Made by a program: the position numbers and the translations under genes. The notes under the pieces are model-generated. The model did no database searches and was not told the origin of the DNA. It worked only from the letters and a program-made list of their open reading frames with translations. From positions 1 through 64,000 of the forward strand of contig NZ_RZNY01000004.1 in the NCBI RefSeq assembly GCF_003994475.1: a DNA stretch of 64,000 bases, read 5' to 3'. Of this stretch, positions 21,134 through 30,391 are shown piece by piece (the first letter of the stretch is position 1; each line of letters opens with the position of its first letter). This stretch comes from Paenibacillus anaericanus (GTDB lineage: Bacteria > Bacillota > Bacilli > Paenibacillales > Paenibacillaceae).

Positions 21134-21811
21134 TTGAAAAGAAACGTATTATATATTGAAGATAATGAAAAAATAGGCAGCCTTCTAAAAGAAGAATTGG
21201 AACAGCGAGGATTTTCTGTTCAGTGGCTGCTTTCTGGTGAAGGAGCCGAAAAAGAAGTAAATCGTCATGAAATCGTTATTTTGGATATCATGTTACCCGG
21301 TTTAGACGGATTTACTGTGGGAAAACGATTAAAAAAGGTAGCTCCTACTGTTCCTATTTTGCTGTTATCTGCTCGGACATCGATAGATGATAAAGTAGAT
21401 GGTTTACAATTTGCTGATGACTACTTAACGAAACCATTCCATACGGATGAATTAGTTGCAAGATTAGAAGTATTAATTCGTCGAAATGGTGGAATACATA
21501 CCGAACGCATTTCATTAGGAAATCATATTGAAGTAGATCCAGAAGTCCAAATTGTATTTGACAAGCGCACAGGAGAAGAAATTATATTGACAGGGAAACA
21601 ACATCACATTTTAATGTACTTCTTACGCCATCCTAATCAAGTTTTACCAAAAGAACAAATATATGAAGCAATTTGGGAAGAAGCGTATATCACTGGCGAT
21701 AAAACATTAATGGTGCATATCCATCGATTGCGTCAAAAGTTGGAACGTTATCCAGATTCCCCAGAGATTATTGAAACTTTGAAGGGAATAGGCTATCGGG
21801 TGAAACTATGA
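21134..21811 (+). CDS. OmpR-family response regulator
   Basis: A 225-residue protein. The receiver domain has E9, D10, the phosphoacceptor D51 in VILDIMLPG and a TKPF lysine near 100. The C-terminal winged helix ends in VHIHRLRQKLE and IGYRV. The start is a TTG, 6 nt after AGAAGGA; the ATG at 21127 is out of frame. It overlaps the kinase gene by 4 nt and heads a five-gene operon with an ABC-2 exporter, which it probably controls. Confidence 0.88.
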   Translation: MKRNVLYIEDNEKIGSLLKEELEQRGFSVQWLLSGEGAEKEVNRHEIVILDIMLPGLDGFTVGKRLKKVAPTVPILLLSARTSIDDKVDGLQFADDYLTKPFHTDELVARLEVLIRRNGGIHTERISLGNHIEVDPEVQIVFDKRTGEEIILTGKQHHILMYFLRHPNQVLPKEQIYEAIWEEAYITGDKTLMVHIHRLRQKLERYPDSPEIIETLKGIGYRVKL

Positions 21812-22815
21812 AACAGACTAAATCATTATTTCGTCGTTTTCTAAAAGGACATTTTCTATTTATCTTTTTTCCTCTAATTGTGCTTATTTTCTTCTCTGCG
21901 TTCATTGGGTCTTCTACCAATGGAGAAGAGCTGAATACGTTAAATCTATTTTACATTGTACTACTTTTGTTTGGTTTTATTATTGTCGCATTTGTTATAA
22001 CATCTTGGATTTTCTTCCTGAGACTTCGTAAACGTCTCACCCGCTTACAAGAAGTTATGTCATTTTCAGCTAATAATAATTCATTTCCTAAACCAATATC
22101 TGTTCAAAGTGATCGAATGGATGAAATTGACCAGTTAGGAAGTTCTTTTAATTGGATGATTCAGCAGCTTGAAGACAGTCGCAAGCGAGAATATGAAGAA
22201 GAATTATTACGACATCGACTCATTGCGAATTTATCTCACGATTTACGGACGCCACTTACCATTTTGAGAGGACATGTCACCAGATTAAATAAAGAATCAA
22301 TAAGTTTAGAAGGACAGAACTCATTAACAGAGATAAACCATACGATTACTAGAGTCGGAGATCTAATGGATGATTTACTTTCCTATACATTGCTTACATC
22401 AGGGAAACATCCTTTTGTGCCCACTTCAACAGATATTGGACGTTTAGTAAGAGCATCTGTTGCTGCGTGGTATCCTGTATTTGAAGAAAAAGAAATTCAG
22501 ATCGATGTTGATTTACCGACAGAGGAGACTTTTTATTGGGAAGCAGATCCTAAATGGATGACACGGGTTCTGGATAATTTATTTCAGAATATTCTTCGCC
22601 ACGCAGCAGAGGGAAAATATGCAAACATTGTGGTTGATGTAGAAAAAGAACAGATCATTGTTGCAGACAGAGGTCCAGGTATGGATAACTCTTCCTATGA
22701 GCGTGGGGCGGGGATTGGTTTATCGACTTCAAATTATATGTTGAAAAAAATGAAGCTGAAAGCTGACTTTACATCAAATGAAGATGGCACAAGAGTAGCT
22801 ATTGGTAGAGCTTAA
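21808..22815 (+). CDS. Sensor histidine kinase, intramembrane-sensing type
   Basis: A 335-residue kinase with two N-terminal transmembrane helices (about 15-33 and 48-71) separated by only about 14 residues, so it has almost no extracellular sensor. A HAMP-like linker follows, then the HisKA box NLSHDLRTPLTILRG with H144, an N-box DNLFQNILRHA, and a shortened G-box region ending GAGIGLSTS. Kinases with this architecture (BceS-like) often sense through a partner ABC transporter, which fits the downstream genes. It overlaps its regulator gene by ATGA. Confidence 0.88.
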   Translation: MKQTKSLFRRFLKGHFLFIFFPLIVLIFFSAFIGSSTNGEELNTLNLFYIVLLLFGFIIVAFVITSWIFFLRLRKRLTRLQEVMSFSANNNSFPKPISVQSDRMDEIDQLGSSFNWMIQQLEDSRKREYEEELLRHRLIANLSHDLRTPLTILRGHVTRLNKESISLEGQNSLTEINHTITRVGDLMDDLLSYTLLTSGKHPFVPTSTDIGRLVRASVAAWYPVFEEKEIQIDVDLPTEETFYWEADPKWMTRVLDNLFQNILRHAAEGKYANIVVDVEKEQIIVADRGPGMDNSSYERGAGIGLSTSNYMLKKMKLKADFTSNEDGTRVAIGRA

Positions 22816-22907
22816 CCTAAAGGTAACCCAGAAGTAAACAACATGATAACCGAGATGTAACTTTGCTACTTTATAATTAGAGCCATAACAGAAAGGAAGT
22901 GTTATGG

Positions 22908-23621
22908 TTGCTTACAATTAATAACTTAGTCAAACATCGCGGAACGGGGGAAATCTTATCAGGTATCAGTTTTAAAGCTAGACCAGGTAGAGTAACTGGT
23001 TTTTTAGGTCCAAATGGGGCAGGTAAAAGTTCTACACTTCGTATCCTGCTTGGATTAGATCGTGCCACCTCAGGAAGTGCACTAATTAATGGAAAGCCAT
23101 TCGCAGAATTACATAATCCTCTAGCAACAGTAGGTGCTGCACTTGATGGATTTGGAGCTCATCGTATGCGAACAGGACGGGCCCATTTGCGTTGGATTGC
23201 TCGTGCTGCAGGATTGTCTCGCTCACGTGTCGAGGAAGTTCTGGAAATAGTAGGTCTTACTAATGCAGCTGGTAAAAGAGTTGGGAGTTATTCCCTTGGT
23301 ATGGGGAGAAGACTTGGAATGGCAGCTGCGCTACTTGGTGATCCCAAAATATTGATTTTAGATGAACCCGTAAACGGGCTCGACCCAGAAGGAATTCGCT
23401 TCATTCGGACTTTTTTACGTGAACGTGCTGAGTCTGGAAACACGGTGTTACTATCCAGTCATCTAATGGGAGAGCTTGCAGAGACTGTTGATGATGTGGT
23501 GATAATTAAGCAAGGAAAAATCGTTGCAGATGGAACATTGGAAGAAGTAATAGGTAACCATTCCACGCTGGAGGAAGCCTATTTTGCCCTGACATCTGAA
23601 TATGCAGGTGATGCTGTATGA
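22908..23621 (+). CDS. ABC transporter ATP-binding protein
   Basis: A 237-residue ABC ATPase. Walker A is GPNGAGKSS, the signature is SLGMGRRLG (usual form LSGGQ or SLGMRQRLG), Walker B is ILILDEPVNGLDPEG and the H-loop is SSHLMGE. The start is taken as the TTG at 22908, 10 nt after AAAGGAA; the GTG at 22899 touches the ribosome site. The sequence style (RTGRAHLRWIARAAGL, VDDVVIIKQGK) recalls actinobacterial ABC-2 ATPases rather than classic bacitracin-resistance ones. It overlaps the next permease gene by ATGA. Confidence 0.88.
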   Translation: MLTINNLVKHRGTGEILSGISFKARPGRVTGFLGPNGAGKSSTLRILLGLDRATSGSALINGKPFAELHNPLATVGAALDGFGAHRMRTGRAHLRWIARAAGLSRSRVEEVLEIVGLTNAAGKRVGSYSLGMGRRLGMAAALLGDPKILILDEPVNGLDPEGIRFIRTFLRERAESGNTVLLSSHLMGELAETVDDVVIIKQGKIVADGTLEEVIGNHSTLEEAYFALTSEYAGDAV

Positions 23622-24391
23622 GAGCATTCAACGCGGAACTATCTAAATTGTTCTCCCTGCCGGGCATTTGGCTTGCCTTTCTTATTGGGGCATTTGCCCC
23701 AGCGGTCATTACTGCCTTGGACAGTATAGCACAAAAAGAGGAGATTATAGCTGGAGTTAGCACACGGCTATCGGAAGTTGGCTATATTGGACTCGGTCTT
23801 GGTGTGCAAGGTGTCATTATTCTTGGTGTGCTTGCTGTTAGCAGTGAGTATTTGACAGAGAGCAGTGAATCTGGTGGAGGACAACAGATTACAACAAGTT
23901 TAACTGTTGTTTCATCAAGGCTTCATTTTTTGCTGGCAAAAGTAGGCGCTGTGACTGTGATCAGCATACTGCTGTGTATTGTTGCTATTATGACAACTGT
24001 GTTAGCAACGCATCTTATTCTTGGTGAATATGCCCCTGCATTTGAATGGTCTAGACTTATCGGTGCAGTTTGTTACTGGACATTCACTGCTCTTTTAGCA
24101 CTTGGGATTACTTTGTTAACTAAGAATGGCATTATCCCGCTTGCTGTGCTCATAATAAATTCATCCGTTGTATCATTTAGTGTCCTGCTTTATAGGGTTA
24201 CAAAGTTGGCGTTTTACTTACCAGATAGGGCTGGCGCTGAAATGTTTATGTTTACGAGCGGCACGTTCACAGGCAGTTTATTCGACAGATATCACACCCC
24301 GTTCACAGGCGGTTTAGTCATGTTTGCCTGGGTAGTCGTTATTTTCATTGTTGCAGCTATTGTATTCCATAGGAGAGACGTTGCATCATGA
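23618..24391 (+). CDS. ABC-2 type transporter permease
   Basis: A 257-residue membrane protein with six predicted transmembrane helices. The N-terminal AELSKLFSLPGIW amphipathic segment is typical of ABC-2 permeases of the Streptomyces-like class. It overlaps both its neighbours by 4 nt, so the ATPase and the two permeases are probably made in coupled fashion and form one exporter. The substrate is unknown; antimicrobial peptide or lipid efflux is a reasonable guess from the linked two-component system. Confidence 0.82.
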   Translation: MRAFNAELSKLFSLPGIWLAFLIGAFAPAVITALDSIAQKEEIIAGVSTRLSEVGYIGLGLGVQGVIILGVLAVSSEYLTESSESGGGQQITTSLTVVSSRLHFLLAKVGAVTVISILLCIVAIMTTVLATHLILGEYAPAFEWSRLIGAVCYWTFTALLALGITLLTKNGIIPLAVLIINSSVVSFSVLLYRVTKLAFYLPDRAGAEMFMFTSGTFTGSLFDRYHTPFTGGLVMFAWVVVIFIVAAIVFHRRDVAS

Positions 24392-25155
24392 GTGTCTCAT
24401 CTAGTAGAAAGATATCACAAATCCTTGGTGCTGAACTGGACAAATTAGTTACATTACCATTGATATGGCTCACTCTTATTGGTACATTCATTCTTAATTT
24501 AGCTTTAGCCGCAGCTTTTACTTCTGTTGGTCTACAAGGGGCAGCAGGAACACAAAGTATTCTGAATATAGGACTTGCATCTATGGGATATACTCAAGCA
24601 GGGTTCATTATTCTTGGTATCTTAGCTACTTGTTCGGAGTATACGGGTGGACAGATTCGAACTACTTTAACTACGATACCTTGGCGTGGGTTTCAATTAT
24701 CTGCGAAGCATTTGGCCTTGGCAATTATAACTATTCCTGTGGCGTTTATTATTACTGCATCAGGTGTACTATATACTTTTATTATGATGAGAGACACAGC
24801 AGTAGTGATTGAAATAGACACAATGATAGAAACATTAGTAGGTGCAACAGGCTATCTAACATTAACCACACTTCTCAGTGCAGCTATAGGAGCTTTATTA
24901 AGACGAACCACTCCTGCTTTAGTAGTATTACTTGGATATTATTTCATTGTCAGTCCATTGGCGAGAGTTTATCTACCTAGTATTAAAAATTATTTAAATT
25001 ATTTTCCGGATACGGCAGGATATTATATGTATACGCCACCTTCCTCTGATGAAATAAATGTCCTTTCACCCATGCAAGGGACAGGTATTTCAATGTTATG
25101 GACAATCATCTTTATTACAGTAGCTATTGTATTTTACCGTAAACGAGATGCCTAA
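24388..25155 (+). CDS. ABC-2 type transporter permease
   Basis: A 255-residue membrane protein with six predicted transmembrane helices. Its N-terminus (GAELDKLVTLPLIWLTLIG) parallels that of the preceding permease, which suggests an old duplication forming a heterodimer. Its start overlaps the upstream stop (ATGA). It is the last intact gene of the operon, and the next reading frame is broken. Confidence 0.82.
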   Translation: MSVSSSRKISQILGAELDKLVTLPLIWLTLIGTFILNLALAAAFTSVGLQGAAGTQSILNIGLASMGYTQAGFIILGILATCSEYTGGQIRTTLTTIPWRGFQLSAKHLALAIITIPVAFIITASGVLYTFIMMRDTAVVIEIDTMIETLVGATGYLTLTTLLSAAIGALLRRTTPALVVLLGYYFIVSPLARVYLPSIKNYLNYFPDTAGYYMYTPPSSDEINVLSPMQGTGISMLWTIIFITVAIVFYRKRDA

Positions 25156-25208
25156 GTTCTGTTTCATTTTGCTTATACACGAAGTTGGAAAGGGAGGTCA
25201 TAACTTTT

Positions 25209-25976
25209 GTGGTCATGATGATAGAAATGAGTTCATAGGCCATCGTTCGCTTCAAGCAGGAGTAAAGAATTATCTCCAAGTAGCTTGGCGTGAGGGGGAA
25301 ATACATATAGATGTTGAAGAACCGCTTGATTGGATTGACAGCTCTTATACAATCGAAGCAGGTCCTTATATTACCGAGCTCACGGATGAACGAATTAGAA
25401 CTGAGCTTTATCCGGCATTACGCAAGCGAGTGGAGGAGCTCTTTTTATCAGAGAAACTAGGTCCTCGTTTTTTTGATTACCGGTTCCAGATCGTACTTTC
25501 CTTTGAAATGGAGGACGAAGACTTAACGATTTGCGAGCAGCTTGTAAACGAAGAGAAGCTGAACCAACTCCGGCAATCATTACACAATTTCATAAAATTC
25601 AAAATCATGCCCGAACTTCCGGTATTGCCGAGTGAGGATGAACAGTTTTCCTTTTCTCGGCACTTGATGCATCCTGATCTTATGAAACAGGAAGAAGAAG
25701 TCGTTGACCCTTTGATCCAGCGTTTATCGGACAAGCTTAATAGTAACAGGGTACGCTTGAACGAATGGAAGACCTGTGAAAAACTTCGTAATCGATCGGG
25801 TAGAGCTAGCAGATGTACTGCTTCAAGAGCTGTTGTCTAAAGAATCATATGAACAGGAGCAGGTTATAAATCGAATTTTCGGAAGCCGTGCAAAGCTGGA
25901 AAAAACCGTTAAGTCAGATCAAACGGAGTATAAACTTAGACATATTCTTGCGGAGCTGCTGGCTCTTGTAAGTTGA
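25209..25976 (+). pseudogene. Frameshifted gene of unknown function
   Basis: A long coding stretch (GHRSLQAGVKNYLQVAWREG to LNEWKT) runs to about 25765. It then continues one frame over as KNFVIDRVELADVLLQELL to the stop at 25976, consistent with one extra base near 25773. The 5' end is also suspect: GGGAGG at 25192 precedes a GTG at 25209 whose frame stops after nine codons, and a one-base deletion near 25231 would join it to the main frame. It was a soluble, acidic protein of about 255 residues that I do not recognise. Confidence 0.6.
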
Positions 25977-26047
25977 TTGTATAGGTGTTTGTTTGTAATT
26001 TTCCATACGGGAATTGAACATTAAAGTCTACTTGGAGGGGATTTATT

Positions 26048-26160
26048 ATGACGAAATACGAGTATGCTATAATGTTGTCAAGAATGGTATACAGGATGGA
26101 AAGCGGTTTGTCAGGAAACTGACAGGAAATCGAGCCATACTGGATGCAAAAGTAAACTGA
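26048..26160 (+). pseudogene. Small ORF with a one-base frameshift
   Basis: GGAGGGG precedes an ATG that reads MTKYEYA. The next frame then gives YNVVKNGIQDGKRF and KLTGNRAILDAKVN to a stop. The total is 113 bases, so one base is missing from what would be a 37-codon gene. The product was a small basic protein of unknown function. Confidence 0.4.
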
Positions 26161-26190
26161 ACTTATATTGTACAAAAGGAGCATACAACA

Positions 26191-27066
26191 ATGAATAAGA
26201 TTTTGCGCAGCAGCTCGGCGGAAGCTGAGATTAATACCCTAGGGGCGGAACTGGTCAGCTTTAGAAAGTTGGATTCGGAAGCTGAGTACATTTGGAGTGG
26301 TGACGCCATGTATTGGACAGGCCATTCTCCGGTGCTGTTTCCCATTATTGGTGCGGCTCGGAACGGAGAGATTAAGGTGGAGGGCAAAGCCTATAAGATT
26401 GCCAATCACGGCTTCGCCAGACGCAGCGAATTTACGCTGGTCCAAGAAAGCGACACCCAGTTGGTTTACCGCCTCTCTTATGATGAGAAAACTCTGGCCA
26501 GCTATCCTTTCAAATTTAACCTATATATTACATATAAACTGAACGCAAGCACACTGGAACTTAGTTACAGGGTAGAAAATATCGATGAACAGGATATCTT
26601 CTTCCAACTCGGAACCCACCCGGCGTTCAATTGTCCACTTGATGACAACGGTAGCCTGAGCGATTACTATCTAGAGTTTGCTGAATCTGAAAACCTTGAA
26701 AGGTTGTTCCTGAATTCGGAAAACCTGCTGATCAGCGGGAAATCGGAGCCCGTTCTGAAACAAGAGAGAATCCTGCCGTTATCTCATGAAATGTTCTCCG
26801 AAGGCGCATTGATTTTCCGAAATGTGAGCTCTCGTCAGATTTCACTTAGAAGCAAGCACTCCGCCAAAAGCGTAGTTGTCTCCTATAAGGGTTTTCCAGA
26901 CCTCGGCATCTGGCAGCCTTTGAACGCTCCCTTCATTTGTATCGAGCCTTGGCAAGGAGTGGCGGATACAGACGTCTTCGAAGGTGAGCTTCAAGCTAAA
27001 GAGGGAATTATTACCTTGGAGCCGGGGGAACATTTCACAAGCTCCCTGACCATAGAAATCAACTGA
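26191..27066 (+). CDS. Aldose 1-epimerase family protein (LacX-like)
   Basis: A 291-residue protein of the galactose mutarotase-like superfamily. Key blocks are SPVLFPIIGAARN, KIANHGFARRSEF with the conserved histidine near 74, LGTHPAFNCPL with a second histidine near 150, and a C-terminal CIEPWQG with the catalytic glutamate near 251. It likely interconverts sugar anomers or hexose-6-phosphate anomers. A good AAAAGGAG lies before the ATG. It is monocistronic with a strong terminator. Confidence 0.87.
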   Translation: MNKILRSSSAEAEINTLGAELVSFRKLDSEAEYIWSGDAMYWTGHSPVLFPIIGAARNGEIKVEGKAYKIANHGFARRSEFTLVQESDTQLVYRLSYDEKTLASYPFKFNLYITYKLNASTLELSYRVENIDEQDIFFQLGTHPAFNCPLDDNGSLSDYYLEFAESENLERLFLNSENLLISGKSEPVLKQERILPLSHEMFSEGALIFRNVSSRQISLRSKHSAKSVVVSYKGFPDLGIWQPLNAPFICIEPWQGVADTDVFEGELQAKEGIITLEPGEHFTSSLTIEIN

Positions 27067-27218
27067 CGATTCGAATGGATCTGCAAGGTTCTTAACAGAT
27101 TAAGCTCGACTCTATACCATTGCAAATAGCATCAATCTATAGGTACGGTGTTATCTAAGATCGATTAACTAGATTAATTATTCAATAGAGTGATAATTAC
27201 TAATGAAATGAAAAACAC

Positions 27219-27262
27219 TGCAAAAGCCGCTTCGGGCATGACCCGGAACGGCTTTTGCATTT
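27219..27262 (+). terminator. Strong intrinsic terminator
   Basis: TGCAAAAGCCG pairs with CGGCTTTTGCA, and inner TCGGG/CCCGG pairing extends the stem. Confidence 0.9.
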
Positions 27263-27279
27263 TAGTATGAACCAAGATT

Positions 27280-27495
27280 ATTCACAGCAACGGCATAAAA
27301 AATAACGGTGTATTAACAAATATAGCCGATATTATCTACAGCAGCACCACATTGGCGAGAATGCACCAATCTGCTTACTTTGATAGTGGCACTATCAATC
27401 TCGAGCTCGTTGATCGTTATGTATTCCATAAATATGTAGATAACCAATGGAAAGTGGATGATGTGAATGTGGGCAGACAAATTATTACGCCATAA
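27280..27495 (+). pseudogene. C-terminal remnant of an unknown protein
   Basis: An open, startless stretch reading IKNNGVLTNIADIIYSSTTL and ending VDNQWKVDDVNVGRQIITP. The composition is protein-like, but there is no start or ribosome site. It is probably the tail of a deleted gene. Confidence 0.35.
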
Positions 27496-27660
27496 TACGG
27501 ACTAGCAGAGTTGAATCTTTCAGTTCGAGAAACAGACCTATTGCGCTTATTTCAAAAATGAGCAATTGAAAAGAAATCACATAAGCCGAACCATGGTATA
27601 CTATTCGCATACAAATATTTACATAAATTAAATTTTTATAACGAAAGGGGATTGAGCAAT

Positions 27661-28089
27661 ATGGCAAATATCGAGCACTTACAGACCGTGAATGTTCCAG
27701 CTTCAAGTGTATATGAAGCATTATCCACTGCAAAAGGACTTTCGGAAATATGGACAAATGAACTAGTAGTCAATGATCAGATCGGTTGTATAAATGAGTT
27801 CCGATTCGGCGGCAAAGGCTTAACAAAGATGCGAATTGATGAGCTTGTTACCGACAAAAAGATTTTGTGGCAGTGTGTTGATTCAGATCCAGAATGGATC
27901 GGTACGACAATTTCTTTTGATATGGAGGAAAAAGGAGGGAAGACTTCAATCATTTTTCGTCAGATGAATTGGGAGGAAGTAACTGCATTTTATCGCTTAT
28001 GTAATTATAACTGGGCTATTTTTTTGTACAGTCTTAAACAGTATTGCGAAGAAGGCGAGGGGCTTCCGTATCATAAACGGAAATTTTAG
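27661..28089 (+). CDS. SRPBCC (AHSA1-like) domain protein
   Basis: A 142-residue single-domain protein of the START/Bet v1 (Aha1-like) fold: HLQTVNVPASSVYEALSTAK at the N-terminus, a G-rich FRFGGKG strand, and a C-terminal helix ending YSLKQYCEEGEG. These proteins bind hydrophobic ligands; no specific role is known. The ATG at 27661 is correctly spaced from AAAGGGG, and the TTG at 27652 is too close. Confidence 0.8.
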   Translation: MANIEHLQTVNVPASSVYEALSTAKGLSEIWTNELVVNDQIGCINEFRFGGKGLTKMRIDELVTDKKILWQCVDSDPEWIGTTISFDMEEKGGKTSIIFRQMNWEEVTAFYRLCNYNWAIFLYSLKQYCEEGEGLPYHKRKF

Positions 28090-28128
28090 ATCGATTTAAA
28101 ACACAGATGGGTGGACTAAAGTACATGA

Positions 28129-28266
28129 TCCAGAGAACTGATTTCGGAAGTATTGGGAGTGCTCGGGCACTCACTTCTAGCTGGTATTGTATTTGCCTGG
28201 TATAAAAGTATACATGTTAACACAGGTGAGTTGCGGGTGTTAGAAGAAAATAAAGTACTAGACTGA
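28129..28266 (+). pseudogene. C-terminal remnant of a membrane protein
   Basis: A startless open stretch reading ELISEVLGVLGHSLLAGIVF and then AWYKSIHVNTGELRVLEEN to a stop. It has one hydrophobic helix followed by a charged tail. The parent gene is not identifiable. Confidence 0.35.
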
Positions 28267-28302
28267 AAAATATCAAGACCTAAACTTAAGGAAATCAAAT
28301 AA

Positions 28303-28352
28303 AATAAAGGGTTCTACATATTATGCATGACTAATATGTGGAACCCTTTATG
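28303..28352. terminator. Bidirectional terminator
   Basis: ATAAAGGGTTC..ACATATTA pairs with TAATATGT..GAACCCTTTAT, a stem of about 20 bp with one mismatch, between converging reading directions. Confidence 0.75.
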
Positions 28353-28370
28353 TTTAACTATCGTGTCCCG

Positions 28371-29441
28371 TTAGCTTAATGACTTTTCTCTACATAAAAT
28401 TGCTTCAAATATTTTTTTACCTATAGAGTCTATCATAGTTCCTTGAGAAGGTTCTTTTTTAGTAATCAATTTTATTAATTGAGCAAAATAATAATCCATA
28501 AGAGAATTTGAGAAAAAAGAATAATTTGATAGTAATACAATTCCTACACTAAGTTCCTTATTCAAAGCTAGATAACTATTAAAGCCAGAAGTGCCCCCGT
28601 TATGCCAGAGGATACATTTATCTAGAAGTTTATCCTCACCCCAGCCAAAATAACGGTTTGAATTTCCGATCCATATAGGGAGATGACTTTTTTGTAGTGT
28701 AGAGGCTATCGGATTATCATCATTTAGATTGGCTTGGACAAATAGACTCAAATCGCTAACAGATGACTTAATCCCCCCAGCTCCTTCAAGTATAGAAAGA
28801 TCCCAATGAGGGACTCTTTTCCCAGTTGAAGCATGTCCATTCAAAAACCTGTCATTTTGTTCTGAATCAAGCATAACGGCTGTCTCATTCATCTTTAATG
28901 GACTCGTTATATATTTTTTTAACAGTTCGTCATACTTACTTCCTGACACCTTATATAGAATATTTCCCAGTAAGCCCACACCGATATTGGAATATTCAAA
29001 CGAACCAATGCTATCAGTGTAATCAGCATTAGCTAAAAAAGCAGTTAAATCTTCCTCGGTATAAGTTGAATAAGGATTCGATCTATTTTTAGACAAAACG
29101 TGATTTGTTGCCAATATAGGTAATCCTGAGGTATGAGTAGCAAGACTTTTCAAGGTAATCTTATTCAAATATTCGTTTTCAACGTTTTGCACGTACTTAC
29201 CGACAATGTCATCCGAGGAAACCAGTTTTTCCCGTTCCATTTCTAATAAAAGTATTGATGTAAATACTTTGGTTATGGAGCCGATTTCAAACAACATATT
29301 TTCAGGAGGGATCATACTTTTCTTTTTATTATTACAAAACGAAAAGTATTCAATATCTCCCTCCCTAATAATCCCGATAACAAGATGTAAATGTTTCTTA
29401 TCTGTCGTATAATCTGAAACAAAACTTTGTAAATCCTTCAT
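28371..29441 (-). CDS. Serine hydrolase, class C beta-lactamase-like
   Basis: A 356-residue penicillin-binding-protein-like hydrolase. The SxxK motif is SITK (S55, K58), the YxN motif YSN is at 150-152, and the HxG-type motif is HNGGTSG near 270. There is no signal peptide, so it is probably cytosolic and acts on an unknown ester, amide or peptide rather than on beta-lactams. AAGGAG lies 11 nt before the ATG. The last codons and the stop fall inside a 16-bp sequence that recurs at 29561, so the C-terminus may have been altered by a rearrangement. Confidence 0.82.
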   Translation of the reverse strand: MKDLQSFVSDYTTDKKHLHLVIGIIREGDIEYFSFCNNKKKSMIPPENMLFEIGSITKVFTSILLLEMEREKLVSSDDIVGKYVQNVENEYLNKITLKSLATHTSGLPILATNHVLSKNRSNPYSTYTEEDLTAFLANADYTDSIGSFEYSNIGVGLLGNILYKVSGSKYDELLKKYITSPLKMNETAVMLDSEQNDRFLNGHASTGKRVPHWDLSILEGAGGIKSSVSDLSLFVQANLNDDNPIASTLQKSHLPIWIGNSNRYFGWGEDKLLDKCILWHNGGTSGFNSYLALNKELSVGIVLLSNYSFFSNSLMDYYFAQLIKLITKKEPSQGTMIDSIGKKIFEAILCREKSLS

Positions 29442-29560
29442 AGTAAAAGTTACTCCTTTTAGTTTAATGATGCTTCCATTACTCGAATGTTGAAATCACG
29501 TTAATCAACCTATTTCGGGAAGCTGAATTATGTATTCGTTTCCATTCTCCAACATTCCTG

Positions 29561-29576
29561 CCCGTTAGCTCAATGA
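29561..29576. repeat. 16-bp direct repeat bracketing the serine hydrolase
   Basis: CCCGTTAGCTCAATGA here, and CCCGTTAGCTTAATGA at 28367-28382 (15 of 16 identical). The two copies flank the hydrolase gene. Confidence 0.55.
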
Positions 29577-29583
29577 AGTGCAA

Positions 29584-29964
29584 CTAAAATTTTTCGTAAA
29601 TCTGAGCATAAGCCTTTTTCATTTTTTCTCGTATTTCTTTGTTCTCGTTCTCCAGTGCTTTGATTTTGCGTTTTAACGTTTCGATGAGTATATCCTTATT
29701 CGCATCATTCATCTCACGCTTTATTTGCTTTGGAGTAGGTGCTTGTGATTGTTGACGGCGTAAGGATTCGATCCTCTCGCGGATATCTGAATGGTTATAT
29801 AAACTCGCTTTCGATACACCCGATTCTTCTGATACGCTATTGAAATTGATGCTCTTGTTGGCTCGTAAGAGGCGTTTAATCGCCTGATCTACCTTCTCTA
29901 GGGTATTCGCCTTCCGTTGGGCATGGATTCTCTTCAGATGAGCTGTACGGTCGTAATTAGCCAT
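29584..29964 (-). CDS. Tn554-type TnpC-like protein (DUF6262)
   Basis: A 126-residue protein with a helix-turn-helix-like N-terminal half (INFNSVSEESGVSKASLYNH) and a C-terminal coiled coil (ANKDILIETLKRKIKALENE). It matches the small accessory protein encoded third in Tn554-family transposons, which stimulates and orients transposition. I use the ATG at 29964, whose first bases overlap the tnpB-like stop by 8 nt. The two recombinase genes are missing, so this is an orphaned transposon piece. Confidence 0.75.
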   Translation of the reverse strand: MANYDRTAHLKRIHAQRKANTLEKVDQAIKRLLRANKSINFNSVSEESGVSKASLYNHSDIRERIESLRRQQSQAPTPKQIKREMNDANKDILIETLKRKIKALENENKEIREKMKKAYAQIYEKF

Positions 29965-30230
29965 TTCCAGCACTCACCTTTCTTTTTATACGGTCTTGTC
30001 TACCGAAAATGATATTGCCTTCTTGAAGGTTAGTTAGAATCCACTGATAACGCAGTAGATTTTTCTCATTCTTCTCAGCCATACCTTAACGACCATGTTG
30101 TTTTGCTTCCTCAATAGCCTTTGATGTGGTTTTAATATGCAGTTCATATTTCTGTACATCCAATTCAGAGAAGCCTATGGCTAAATCTTTACATGGGCTT
30201 CCTCCAGCACGGCGAAAGGGATGCCGTTGC
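29957..30230 (-). pseudogene. Tn554-type TnpB, C-terminal remnant
   Basis: On the minus strand the stretch AIGFSELDVQKYELHIKTTS then KAIEEAKQHGR continues, after an in-frame TAA, with AEKNEKNLLRYQWILTNLQE and GNIIFGRQDRIKRKV to a stop overlapping the TnpC start. This is the extreme C-terminus of a transposon tyrosine recombinase. The catalytic domain is absent and similarity ends near 30230. Confidence 0.6.
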
Positions 30231-30391
30231 TCTGTTATTTTTTATGCGTTGAATTCAACAGAGAGTCAACAAGCGAGCAATGAAAGAATTGCTAGACCGG
30301 TAAGGATAAATGGAGATATTACCCCGGCGGACTCACAAACCTATTAAAATATGTTACACTATGCCATATTTGTTCATCCATGGAGGAGCTT

